From NCBI RefSeq assembly GCF_000614975.1, contig NZ_BALM01000008.1:62001-126000 (forward strand): a stretch of 64,000 bases of DNA. Reading direction: 5' to 3'. The translations under genes and the position numbers were made by a program. The notes beneath the pieces are model-generated. The model saw only the letters and a program-made list of their open reading frames with translations. It ran no database searches and was not told the DNA's origin. Every line of letters starts with the position of its first letter. The first letter of the stretch is position 1. Source of the DNA: Shewanella marina JCM 15074 (GTDB lineage Bacteria; Pseudomonadota; Gammaproteobacteria; Enterobacterales; Shewanellaceae). Below, piece by piece: positions 56,054-64,000 of the stretch.

Positions 56054-56150
56054 TGAATATTGAGAGTTAAATCTATGTGACTATCCTAAACCGTAACCAA
56101 ACTGATATGCTATAGGGTTAAAGTTAATCAGTATCGATTTAGGGTAGTTC

Positions 56151-59100
56151 ATGAAGTCGAGTGAAGTCGAACTAGAGTTAAAGTCGCCGATCTTAAAGTA
56201 TTATAATCGCTCTGTTTTTTACACTTATATTGGTGTAATTGTATTGGCGTTTATTACTGCGGGCATATTCTTTGAGCGCCAAAATGAGCAGTTACTGACT
56301 CAGCGCGATGAGCAAATTCATCGTCATGTTTTGCAAATTGATTTATTGCTTGAATCAAGTATTCGTGCAGTTAAAAGTTTGCGTACTATTGCGACTGATA
56401 ATCTTGAACTACGAACACCAATAAATACTGATTACCTTCGAAATTACGAAAAATTTAATCGTACCAATGATTATTTCACGTTAGAGCCTAAATACGCTGA
56501 AAGTGGTAAGCCATTTACTAATATTGGTCGCATTAGCGGTAAAGGTTCGTTGGAGAACCGTAGCCCTGAGTTTTATCAAGAACTGCAAATGCTATTTGAG
56601 TTGTCTTTGTCGTTTCCTATTGCTAAAGAGTCCGCGCCTAAGTCATCGTCTATCTATTATATTTCGAAGCGTCGGATGATGTCTTATTTCCCATGGAATA
56701 AAGCCAGTTCACGTTTTAGCGATGAGATGCTCAATAACAAGCAGTTTCAATTAGCCACGCCAGCGATTAATCCGCAACGTAATGTATTTTGGAGCGAAGC
56801 TTATCTCGCGCCTGAACAAGGTGGCTTAATTACTACTTTGGGTGTACCTATCTATTTGCGTAAAGAGTTTATGGGTTCCATAAATCTTGATATGACGCTC
56901 GCCTCATTAGCTAAGCAAATACGCATGTATTTCCGGATGCCGGGTACAGTAATTTTGCTTGATCAGAATAACAATATTTTGTCTCACAGCGATTTTAAAA
57001 GTGACGATACCAATCGGCTTTATCATTTGAGTCAGCGTTTACCATCAGCATTACATTCTTTGCCTGAGTCCGAGCTGTTTGATACCAATCATGGTGTGAT
57101 CCGCAACGGTTACTATATCAATTCAGTGTCCTTGCAAAATGCACCATGGCGTTTGTTGTACTTACAAAATGAGAGCGCATTATTTAATGAGTCTTGGCAG
57201 AAACTTGAGTTAACTTTCTTCTTAGTGGTATTTGCCTTGTCATTGTTGGTCAGTATTGTGCATTGGCAAACTCGCCGCGCGTTTGTGACGCCAGCGTCTA
57301 GACTGTTATCGCATTTAGAAGCCTGCTCACTGCATCCACGCAAACCACCAAGCAAAATCGCTAAAGGTTGGCAGCCATGGTTTGCGCTGATTAGTCGAAC
57401 ATTTGAAGAAAATGCGCAATATACCAAGCATCTTGCAGAACAAAATAAACGGCTTGATAATTTAGTCGCGCGCCGTACCGAGCGTTTAAAAGAGACGACA
57501 GAACGTCGTGAACGTGAGTATGCATTACTACGTTCGCTACTTGATTCGATTCCTGAGGCGATTGTATTTAAGGATAAAGAGGGCAATTATTTAGGCTGTA
57601 ATAAAACCGCAGAGCGCTTATTAGGTTTTAGCGAAAGTGAGATGATTGGTTTAGCACCTGAAGATATTACCAATCCAGCACAGGGTCGTCGTATTCGTGA
57701 AGAAGACAAACAGGTCTTACGCGATCGTGTGCCATTGCGCTATCAAGAGCGGGTTGATCTGGTTGGTAAACCCGTGTTGCTTGATACCATCAAAATTCCG
57801 TTTTATAACCGTCGTGGTGAGTTGTTAGGCTTGATTGCCATTTGGCGTGATGTTACTCGAGAGTATGAAGCTGCAGAGCAGTTGCGTTTATCTGAAGAGC
57901 GTTACCACTTAGCTATGGACGCGGTAGAAGATGGTCTATGGGATTGGTACTTAGATTCAGATCAGCTTATCTGTAATAGTGCTTATTACACTATGCTGGG
58001 CTACAAAGATGATGAATATCCTGCGTTGATCAGCAATTTCTTGAGCATGTTACATCCAGAGGATCATGATCGAGTAATGGATTATATTGAACAATATATC
58101 CAGCAGGCTAAAGGCAGTTATTCGATTGAATTTAGAATGCGTTCTAAAAAAGGCGAATACCGTTGGATTTTATCTCGTGGTCGAATTGTTGAATTTAATT
58201 CGGCAGGTAAACCTAAACGGATGTTAGGTACTCATAAAGATATTACGGTTCATAAGCTCAATGAAGTGGCGCTACTTGAAGCAAAACAAGACGCTGAGTC
58301 TGCCAACCTATATAAGAGTGAATTCTTGGCTAATATGAGTCATGAAATCCGTACGCCAATGAATGCCATTATTGGTATGCTGCAATTAGCGCAGCGTACC
58401 CAGCTAACTGAGCAGCAAAAAGACTACTTAGAAAAAGCGGGTTTCTCTGCTCAATCATTACTGCGTATTATTAATGATATTTTGGATTTCTCTAAAATTG
58501 AGGCAGGTAAACTCGAACTAGAAAAAGTCAGTTTCCCTATTGATAAAGTGTTAGATCATGCCATTAACTTGAATGCCCAACGCGCTCAAGAGAAAGGGGT
58601 GGAGCTATTGCTTTATTCTCCTTTACCACAAGGTTTATGTTTGGAAGGTGACCCACTCCGTTTAGGGCAAGTGTTGATTAATCTATTATCTAACTCAGTC
58701 AAATTTACTCAAGAGGGAGAAATTGAACTAGGTTGTGAAGAGGTTAAACAGCTAGGTGATCGAGTCAGCCTTAAATTCTGGGTGCGTGATACTGGCATTG
58801 GTATTAGTAAAGAGCAGCAAGCCAAACTATTTGATGCCTTTTCACAAGCTGATGGCTCAACCACTCGTAAGTATGGTGGCACGGGATTAGGCTTATCAAT
58901 CAGTAAGCACCTTGTCAGCATGATGGGCGGCGAGATGAGCATCCACAGTGAATTAAATCATGGTAGTACCTTTAGCTTTACTGTTAGCTTTAAATTAGCG
59001 CCAAGTGAGTCACTTGTCCCTATGGTGGTGCCTGAACAATTGAACCATCTCAAAGTGTTAGTGGTTGATGACAATAGCACTGCACTCGAAATCTATTCAT

Positions 59101-59876
59101 CAGTGATGAAGAGCTTCCATTTTAATGTGGACACGGCTGATTCTGGCGCGTCAGCATTATCTCAAATTGCGCAACAAGATTACGATTTGGTGCTGCTTGA
59201 TTGGATGATGCCAAACATGGATGGTTTACAGGTTATCGATAATATTGACGATATGCTTGTTGATGGTCGTATCACTAGACGACCTAAGATTCTGTTAATG
59301 ACGGCTTATGCAGCCGAGCCATTGCAGGTGCAGTTGGACGGTATTGATGTGGTGACGACATTACAGAAACCATTTAAAGCATCTGATTTGTTTGATCATA
59401 TTATTACGGCCTTTAGACAGCCGCAGCCACCAGTGACGATTGAGATGGAAGCCATCGAAGAATCTGAACCAGAAGCCACTGAAGCCTCTGAAAGTAAAGG
59501 TTCAGTGCTGTTGGTTGAAGATAACTTTATTAACCAACAAGTTGCAACTGAGCTATTGAAAAGTGCCGGTTACGAGGTTGAGTTGGCTGAAAATGGTCAA
59601 CAGGCAATAGAAATGGTCAATAAAGGGTCTTATGATGTGGTATTAATGGATATTCAAATGCCTGTCATGGATGGTTTAACGGCCACTAAAGCGCTGCGTC
59701 AGCATTACAGCCTTGATGAGTTACCGATTATTGCGATGACAGCTCATGCTATGTCCGGTGACAAAGAGAAGAGTCTGGCGGCGGGTATGAATGACCATAT
59801 TACTAAACCGATTATGTTACCTGAGCTGTTTGAAACATTAGCGCATTGGGTTAATCATAAAGTGACAAAAAATTAA
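56151..59876 (+). CDS. Large hybrid sensor histidine kinase with two receiver domains
   Basis: A 1241-residue protein. A membrane segment at about 22-41, a periplasmic dCache-like sensor domain (about 45-345), a second membrane segment (about 350-370), two PAS domains (about 465-590 and 590-700, DGLWDWYLDSDQLICN), a HisKA domain with ANMSHEIRTPMNAI, HATPase (GGTGLGLSISKHL) and two receiver domains with phospho-Asp in LVLLDWMMPNMDG and VVLMDIQMPVMDG. There is no Hpt domain, so a separate Hpt protein or direct transfer is needed. The signal and targets are unknown; no response-regulator gene is adjacent. Confidence 0.9.
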   Translation: MKSSEVELELKSPILKYYNRSVFYTYIGVIVLAFITAGIFFERQNEQLLTQRDEQIHRHVLQIDLLLESSIRAVKSLRTIATDNLELRTPINTDYLRNYEKFNRTNDYFTLEPKYAESGKPFTNIGRISGKGSLENRSPEFYQELQMLFELSLSFPIAKESAPKSSSIYYISKRRMMSYFPWNKASSRFSDEMLNNKQFQLATPAINPQRNVFWSEAYLAPEQGGLITTLGVPIYLRKEFMGSINLDMTLASLAKQIRMYFRMPGTVILLDQNNNILSHSDFKSDDTNRLYHLSQRLPSALHSLPESELFDTNHGVIRNGYYINSVSLQNAPWRLLYLQNESALFNESWQKLELTFFLVVFALSLLVSIVHWQTRRAFVTPASRLLSHLEACSLHPRKPPSKIAKGWQPWFALISRTFEENAQYTKHLAEQNKRLDNLVARRTERLKETTERREREYALLRSLLDSIPEAIVFKDKEGNYLGCNKTAERLLGFSESEMIGLAPEDITNPAQGRRIREEDKQVLRDRVPLRYQERVDLVGKPVLLDTIKIPFYNRRGELLGLIAIWRDVTREYEAAEQLRLSEERYHLAMDAVEDGLWDWYLDSDQLICNSAYYTMLGYKDDEYPALISNFLSMLHPEDHDRVMDYIEQYIQQAKGSYSIEFRMRSKKGEYRWILSRGRIVEFNSAGKPKRMLGTHKDITVHKLNEVALLEAKQDAESANLYKSEFLANMSHEIRTPMNAIIGMLQLAQRTQLTEQQKDYLEKAGFSAQSLLRIINDILDFSKIEAGKLELEKVSFPIDKVLDHAINLNAQRAQEKGVELLLYSPLPQGLCLEGDPLRLGQVLINLLSNSVKFTQEGEIELGCEEVKQLGDRVSLKFWVRDTGIGISKEQQAKLFDAFSQADGSTTRKYGGTGLGLSISKHLVSMMGGEMSIHSELNHGSTFSFTVSFKLAPSESLVPMVVPEQLNHLKVLVVDDNSTALEIYSSVMKSFHFNVDTADSGASALSQIAQQDYDLVLLDWMMPNMDGLQVIDNIDDMLVDGRITRRPKILLMTAYAAEPLQVQLDGIDVVTTLQKPFKASDLFDHIITAFRQPQPPVTIEMEAIEESEPEATEASESKGSVLLVEDNFINQQVATELLKSAGYEVELAENGQQAIEMVNKGSYDVVLMDIQMPVMDGLTATKALRQHYSLDELPIIAMTAHAMSGDKEKSLAAGMNDHITKPIMLPELFETLAHWVNHKVTKN

Positions 59877-59930
59877 TAATAAATAAGTGTTGTAAAACAA
59901 CATTCGCCCAGCAAGGTAGTCGGGCTAACA

Positions 59931-59962
59931 ATACCAGTCTATGCTCAATAAATGACTGGTAT
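59931..59962 (+). promoter_or_regulatory. Inverted repeat just before the metalloprotease gene
   Basis: ATACCAGTC (59931-59939) and GACTGGTAT (59954-59962) form a perfect 9-base inverted repeat, 16 bases before the ATG at 59979. It could be a terminator of the kinase gene without T-run, or an operator or RNA hairpin near the ribosome site. Confidence 0.45.
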
Positions 59963-59978
59963 CAATAGGGGATATAGG

Positions 59979-62375
59979 ATGAAATCTCGGTATGTTGCCT
60001 TAACACTGGCATTAGTATGTACCCCAGCGGTCACCATGGCCGCTGATACTTCAAGTAAACAAATCATTAAACAAAGCCAACAACATAAAGGCTTTATTAA
60101 TTTATTTTATAATCAAAAAGATGGTCAGCTCTATCTCGAGGCGAGCAAATTAAATCAGCCCTTTATTATGCTGACCAGTCTGCCACAAGGGCTAGGCTCT
60201 AATGATGTCGGTTTAGATCGCGGTCAACTGGGTCACAATCGATTAGTTCAGTTTGAGCGCCAAGGCCCTTACCTTATTCTAAAGCAACTCAATACCGCCT
60301 ATCGCGCTGACAGTGATAATCCTGCCGAGCAACAATCCGTTAAACAAGCCTTTGCTGACTCAGTATTATGGCAAGGTAAAATCATTGATGGTAAACGGCC
60401 TATCGTGGCAATTAATGATTTGGTGATTAACGACTTACATGGCGTTGTTGATGCTTTAAAAGCCAGTGAGCAAGGGGCGTACCAGTTAGATAAGCAACGT
60501 TCAGTCATCATCCCCGCGCAGGTTAAAACATTTGAACGTAATGCGGATGTTGATGTGCAATTGACCTTTAGTGCGCCGCAATCTGGCAACCATGTCGCTA
60601 CGGTGACGCCAGATGGTAAACATATCAGTTTAGTGATGCGCTATTCATTTATTGAGCTACCTGAGGCTGGTTATCAAACACGTCGGTATGATCCTATGAG
60701 TGGCTTTTTCTTTAATGATTATCTCGATTATGCCACCGCAATTGATGAGCCAATTAAACAGCATTTACTGGTGCGGCATCGTTTGCAAAAAGAGCATCCG
60801 GGGAGCGCGCCAAGTGATGTGGTTGAACCCATCGTCTATTATCTTGACCCCGGTGCACCAGAGCCGATTCGTACCGCACTGCTTGATGGTGCGCGCTGGT
60901 GGCAGCAGGCATTTGATCATGCTGGTTTTATTAATGGTTTTAAAGTAGAGATGTTGCCAGAGGGAGTCGATCCGCAAGATATCCGCTATAACACCATTCA
61001 ATGGGTGCATCGTGCCACTCGCGGTTGGTCATACGGCGCTGCCATTACTGATCCTCGCACGGGTGAAATCATTAAAGGCCACGTGACCTTAGGCAGTCAG
61101 CGAGTGCGTCAAGATCATATGATAGCCAGAGGCTTAACCTCAGGTTGGAGCGATAGAGCCGCAGCCGAACAAGCGAGTATGGACTTAGCTTTGGCGCGGA
61201 TTAGGCAACTTGCCGCCCATGAGATTGGCCACACCTTAGGTATCGACCATAACTTTGCCGCATCAACCAATAACAATGCATCAGTGATGGACTATCCGCA
61301 TCCACAAATTACCCTAAACGGTGAGCAAATCGATATTAGTCAACCCTATAAAGAGGGCATTGGTGATTGGGACAAGTTTGCTATCAGTTACGGTTATGGT
61401 GATTATGGTAGTGAACAGTTGAACGCAGAGCAGCAGCAAAAGCTACTCAGTCAACTACAGCAACAAGGGCTACGATACATTAGTGAGGCAGACTCGCGCC
61501 AAGCAGATGCAAGCCATATGTATGCCAGTCTTTGGGATAACGGCAGTGATCCGGTTGCCGAACTAGCCCGTTTAAGTCAGGTCAGGCAAATGGCGATTGC
61601 ACAATTCTCGCCACAGGCATTATTGGTAGGAGAATCAACGGGGGAATTGAGCGATACTTTTGTCCCTATCTATTTATTGACCCGTTACCAAATTGCGGCG
61701 GCGGCAAAAGTGTTGGGTGGTGTTGATTATAACTACTTCAATGATAATCAAGTTTGGCATTATGCCGCACCGGAGTTACAACAAAGCGCCTTAACGACGC
61801 TGGCTGAGCAACTTGAGTTAGATAAACTCAATGTACCTGAACAACAGTTACAGATGCTGGTGCCTAAAACCGGTAATTACCAAAGTGATCGAGAGAGCTT
61901 TGCCAGTAATCTGCACGTGATTAGCGACCCATTGGCGATGGCAGAGATGTTGTCTCGTCATATTACCAGTCAAATGTTGCAACCAACTCGACTAAATCGG
62001 ATTGCACAGGCTTCAAGTCTTGATCGTGAGCAGATTACCATTGCTGCAGTGCTGGATGAAATGATCGCTAAAAGTCTCTATTTAGATCCGCCTAATAGTG
62101 CGCAATTAGGTACATGGAAGCGATTAAACAGTGTGGTGATAGAGCAGATGCTTGCGGCGCTACATAATCCTGCGACCAGTCCTGAGGTGAAAGCACAAAT
62201 CCACTTTAAAATGGAGCAATTGCTTAAACAACTGAAGCGTAAGCAAAAGCGAGCAAGTCGTTATTTAGCGGCTCATTATGCTTGGTTAGCACAGGCAGTA
62301 GATCAAGGCGTGAGTGATAAAGACTATAAGGTGATTACCAAGCCAGTGCCTATGCCACCGGGCTCACCGATTTAA
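59979..62375 (+). CDS. Zinc-dependent metalloprotease (DUF5117 type)
   Basis: A 798-residue exported protein. I start at ATG 59979, preceded by GGGGATATAGG. A signal peptide ends near VTMAA. A zinc motif of the metzincin type, HEIGHTLGIDH, lies at about residues 419-429 with NFAAS and a Met-turn-like SVMDYPHP behind it. The N-terminal DUF5117/5118 region (QHKGFINLFYNQKDGQLYLEA) and a C-terminal helical domain flank it. It is a periplasmic or secreted protease of unknown target. A palindromic terminator follows. Confidence 0.85.
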   Translation: MKSRYVALTLALVCTPAVTMAADTSSKQIIKQSQQHKGFINLFYNQKDGQLYLEASKLNQPFIMLTSLPQGLGSNDVGLDRGQLGHNRLVQFERQGPYLILKQLNTAYRADSDNPAEQQSVKQAFADSVLWQGKIIDGKRPIVAINDLVINDLHGVVDALKASEQGAYQLDKQRSVIIPAQVKTFERNADVDVQLTFSAPQSGNHVATVTPDGKHISLVMRYSFIELPEAGYQTRRYDPMSGFFFNDYLDYATAIDEPIKQHLLVRHRLQKEHPGSAPSDVVEPIVYYLDPGAPEPIRTALLDGARWWQQAFDHAGFINGFKVEMLPEGVDPQDIRYNTIQWVHRATRGWSYGAAITDPRTGEIIKGHVTLGSQRVRQDHMIARGLTSGWSDRAAAEQASMDLALARIRQLAAHEIGHTLGIDHNFAASTNNNASVMDYPHPQITLNGEQIDISQPYKEGIGDWDKFAISYGYGDYGSEQLNAEQQQKLLSQLQQQGLRYISEADSRQADASHMYASLWDNGSDPVAELARLSQVRQMAIAQFSPQALLVGESTGELSDTFVPIYLLTRYQIAAAAKVLGGVDYNYFNDNQVWHYAAPELQQSALTTLAEQLELDKLNVPEQQLQMLVPKTGNYQSDRESFASNLHVISDPLAMAEMLSRHITSQMLQPTRLNRIAQASSLDREQITIAAVLDEMIAKSLYLDPPNSAQLGTWKRLNSVVIEQMLAALHNPATSPEVKAQIHFKMEQLLKQLKRKQKRASRYLAAHYAWLAQAVDQGVSDKDYKVITKPVPMPPGSPI

Positions 62376-62394
62376 TCATGAATGACTTAACAGT

Positions 62395-62418
62395 AAGCCC
62401 TGCAATTGCAGGGCTTAT
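62395..62418. terminator. Palindromic terminator
   Basis: TAAGCCCTGCAA and TTGCAGGGCTTA form a perfect 24-base palindrome between the protease gene (+) and yedF (-). The central bases would form the loop, with weak T runs outside. Confidence 0.7.
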
Positions 62419-62431
62419 TAGTAATACCAAT

Positions 62432-62674
62432 TTACTTGCGAATATAAAAACGGATATCACTACCTTCTTGAATGATGTTGAGTAGCTGATAGCCAAAGTT
62501 TTTGATATCAGCCGGAATGTTATGAATTGATTGAGCGCAGTCGCTTAGCACTTCTAATACTTCACCTGTTTCTAGGGTGAGCATGGTTTCTAAGGTCGCG
62601 ACTGATGGGTAAGGGCAGCTTTCACCTGTCATATCCAATTGGTAGTCTGCAATAATTTCTGTCGTTTGTGTCAT
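62432..62674 (-). CDS. yedF: YedF/TusA-family sulfurtransferase-like protein
   Basis: An 80-residue protein of the TusA fold. The conserved CPxP motif is in MTGESCPYPSVATLETML, where the Cys carries sulfur (or selenium) in TusA relatives. It overlaps the yedE gene by 4 bases (ATGA), its fixed partner in many genomes. The substrate remains unproven; a role in sulfur or selenium handling is inferred. The repeat end TAATACCAATT lies directly after its stop. Confidence 0.85.
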   Translation of the reverse strand: MTQTTEIIADYQLDMTGESCPYPSVATLETMLTLETGEVLEVLSDCAQSIHNIPADIKNFGYQLLNIIQEGSDIRFYIRK

Positions 62675-63861
62675 ACCGGTATCCGTTTAAAAAAGCGTTT
62701 ATGCCATAAATTAATTAATAATAGGGTGCTAGCCAATAAGGTTAAGGTGACAATTAGACCACCAATATGACCAAACTGGTCGAGTAGATTCACTTTAGGC
62801 CACTGGGTTGCTAACGGTGCAACGACTGGCCAGCAATAGGCGAGTAAGGTGGCACCAATGATATTGCCTAAGCCAACCCACCAAAAGTGGACTTGGCCTT
62901 CCATTGCGCGGTACATCCAGCCTGTTTCACAGCCGCCAGCCAGTACAATGCCAAAACCAAACAGCAAACCACCAATTAAGGTATTTGGACCTGCCCATTG
63001 CAGCTTTTGCACCGCACCCAATTCAACGAATAGCAGCACGCCAATGGCACTGACTGCCATACCTAAAATAAGCGCATTGGCCATATGAGTGCGCCCCATT
63101 AACCAAAGATCGCGAAAGGCTGAGGTAAAACAAATTTGAGCTCGTTCAATTAATAAACCAAAGAGGGCGCCAAACAGTAAGGCAATGGCCAATTTGGGCA
63201 GCTGTATGTAAATACCAACGGCAGTAAGCAGTAATGCGGCCAGCAACAACATGCCTGTGCCAAACTGAGATTTGTTCGCCGGTTTGGGTGTCGATGTTGC
63301 TGGCTGACGGTTGAGCTTTTTCAGCTTAATGGGCACTCTAAACATCGGCAGTAAGCAGCACTTTACCCCAAGGTATGAGCCTACCGCGGTGGCGATGGTG
63401 AACAACCAAGCATGTAGTGAGAACTGGGGAATACCGGCAAACATTGCGGCTAGGTTACAGCCCATGGCTAGGCGAGCGCCAATACCGGCAATAATGCCAC
63501 CAATTAAGGCTTGGGCAATACGACGCTTATGTTGGGGCATGCGTAATTTAACGTTACTGGCCCATAACGCCGCAATGAGTGCGCCTAAAAACATACCGAT
63601 AATGATCATGCCGCCAATGCGATCAAGTGGTGTGCCTTTAAGACCAATGATTTGAAAGTAGGGCCAAGTTTCAGCCTCAATGCCTACCAGTTGTAATAGA
63701 TGTCCGCCCCAACGGGTAAATTCGCCTGTCACCGCCCATAGTGCGCCGGTGAGGCCAAAAAATAGTGCTGCTAATATTCCGGCTGCGATAACTGGGAGCG
63801 TAGGTTGCCAATAGCGAATAAAGAGGGTTTGTTTCAGTTGTGACCATTGCATGACTGGCAT
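62671..63861 (-). CDS. yedE: YedE-family membrane transporter (sulfur/selenium related)
   Basis: A 396-residue membrane protein with about ten segments in two YeeE/YedE halves. The conserved Cys motifs MGCNLAAMFAGIPQFS and AGGCETGWMYRA mark each half and are those used for thiosulfate or selenium transport in the YeeE/YedE family. A low-complexity linker with Pro and Lys (ATSTPKPANKSQ) sits between the halves. ATG 63861 is the start. It forms an operon with yedF. With phsABC in the same window, sulfur supply is a fair guess. The last 139 bases of the window hold no visible gene. Confidence 0.85.
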   Translation of the reverse strand: MPVMQWSQLKQTLFIRYWQPTLPVIAAGILAALFFGLTGALWAVTGEFTRWGGHLLQLVGIEAETWPYFQIIGLKGTPLDRIGGMIIIGMFLGALIAALWASNVKLRMPQHKRRIAQALIGGIIAGIGARLAMGCNLAAMFAGIPQFSLHAWLFTIATAVGSYLGVKCCLLPMFRVPIKLKKLNRQPATSTPKPANKSQFGTGMLLLAALLLTAVGIYIQLPKLAIALLFGALFGLLIERAQICFTSAFRDLWLMGRTHMANALILGMAVSAIGVLLFVELGAVQKLQWAGPNTLIGGLLFGFGIVLAGGCETGWMYRAMEGQVHFWWVGLGNIIGATLLAYCWPVVAPLATQWPKVNLLDQFGHIGGLIVTLTLLASTLLLINLWHKRFFKRIPV

Positions 63862-64000
63862 ACTCGATATAGAAGAAAACGCTACAGATCATAAAACAAA
63901 TCCATAGCGTAAATACTTAAATAACCTGCTTTAACATCACAGTTTGATGATTATTAATCCGTTCTGGATGGGTATAAATTGTGGCGCGATTTTCACGGCA

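Overview
The window looks like chromosomal DNA of a Shewanella species or a close relative in the Gammaproteobacteria. Reasons: the overall protein flavour (RapA, RraB, RimK, CmoM, MetJ/MetL, DUF3016, PhoD-like and DUF5117-type proteins), a split-Soret-like cytochrome, a thiosulfate/polysulfide reductase operon with a TtrSR/ThsSR-like two-component pair, a TorF-type putative porin, and a roughly 270 bp palindromic repeat with ends of the TATACCAATT type common in Shewanella. The base composition is moderately AT-rich. I saw no rRNA, tRNA, prophage, transposase or CRISPR array.

Layout. 1-5.3 kb: end of a probable outer-membrane protein gene, a lipoprotein plus split-Soret cytochrome pair on the minus strand, then two related ToxR/CadC-like membrane transcription regulators, the first overlapping a small membrane partner. 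5.3-14.6 kb: envelope and housekeeping genes (DedA, YceB-like, PbgA/YejM-like sulfatase-fold protein, YhcH-like, patatin, Lon N-domain protein, RluA-type pseudouridine synthase, PhoD-like phosphatase). 14.6-24.5 kb: sulfur respiration region, with a ThsR/TtrR regulator, its divergent sensor kinase, a MOT1-type anion transporter, an SDR/LysR pair and phsABC (psrABC). 24.6-29.8 kb: methionine regulon (metJ divergent from metB-metL, then metF) with clear Met boxes. 29.9-44.6 kb: mixed housekeeping genes, including an amino-acid symporter, RimK, HU, a TraB/GumN protein, an OXA-type class D beta-lactamase, CmoM, a MaoC protein, formate-THF ligase and a MscS channel. 44.7-48.3 kb: a probable zinc uptake operon (histidine-rich secreted protein, histidine-rich outer-membrane protein, binding protein, permease) directly behind a palindromic repeat. 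48.3-64 kb: a pilin-like gene, PlsC, RraB, DUF3530 protein, RapA, PhoH-like ATPase, a large hybrid sensor kinase, a zinc metalloprotease and yedEF.

The most unexpected signal is a set of five genes whose reading frames are each broken by a single small indel while both halves keep good family sequence: the RluA-type synthase N-terminus, the ThsS/TtrS-like sensor, PhsA (exactly at the twin-arginine codons), MetL and a pilin. Four of the five are explained by loss of one base from a short run. Either the sequence carries homopolymer errors or the strain has recent lesions that would silence thiosulfate/polysulfide respiration and its sensor together. Other points of interest are the tandem ToxR-like regulators with a ToxS-like partner, the zinc operon with a histidine-rich barrel loop and no ATPase gene nearby, a divergent OXA enzyme, and repeat ends that abut stop codons.
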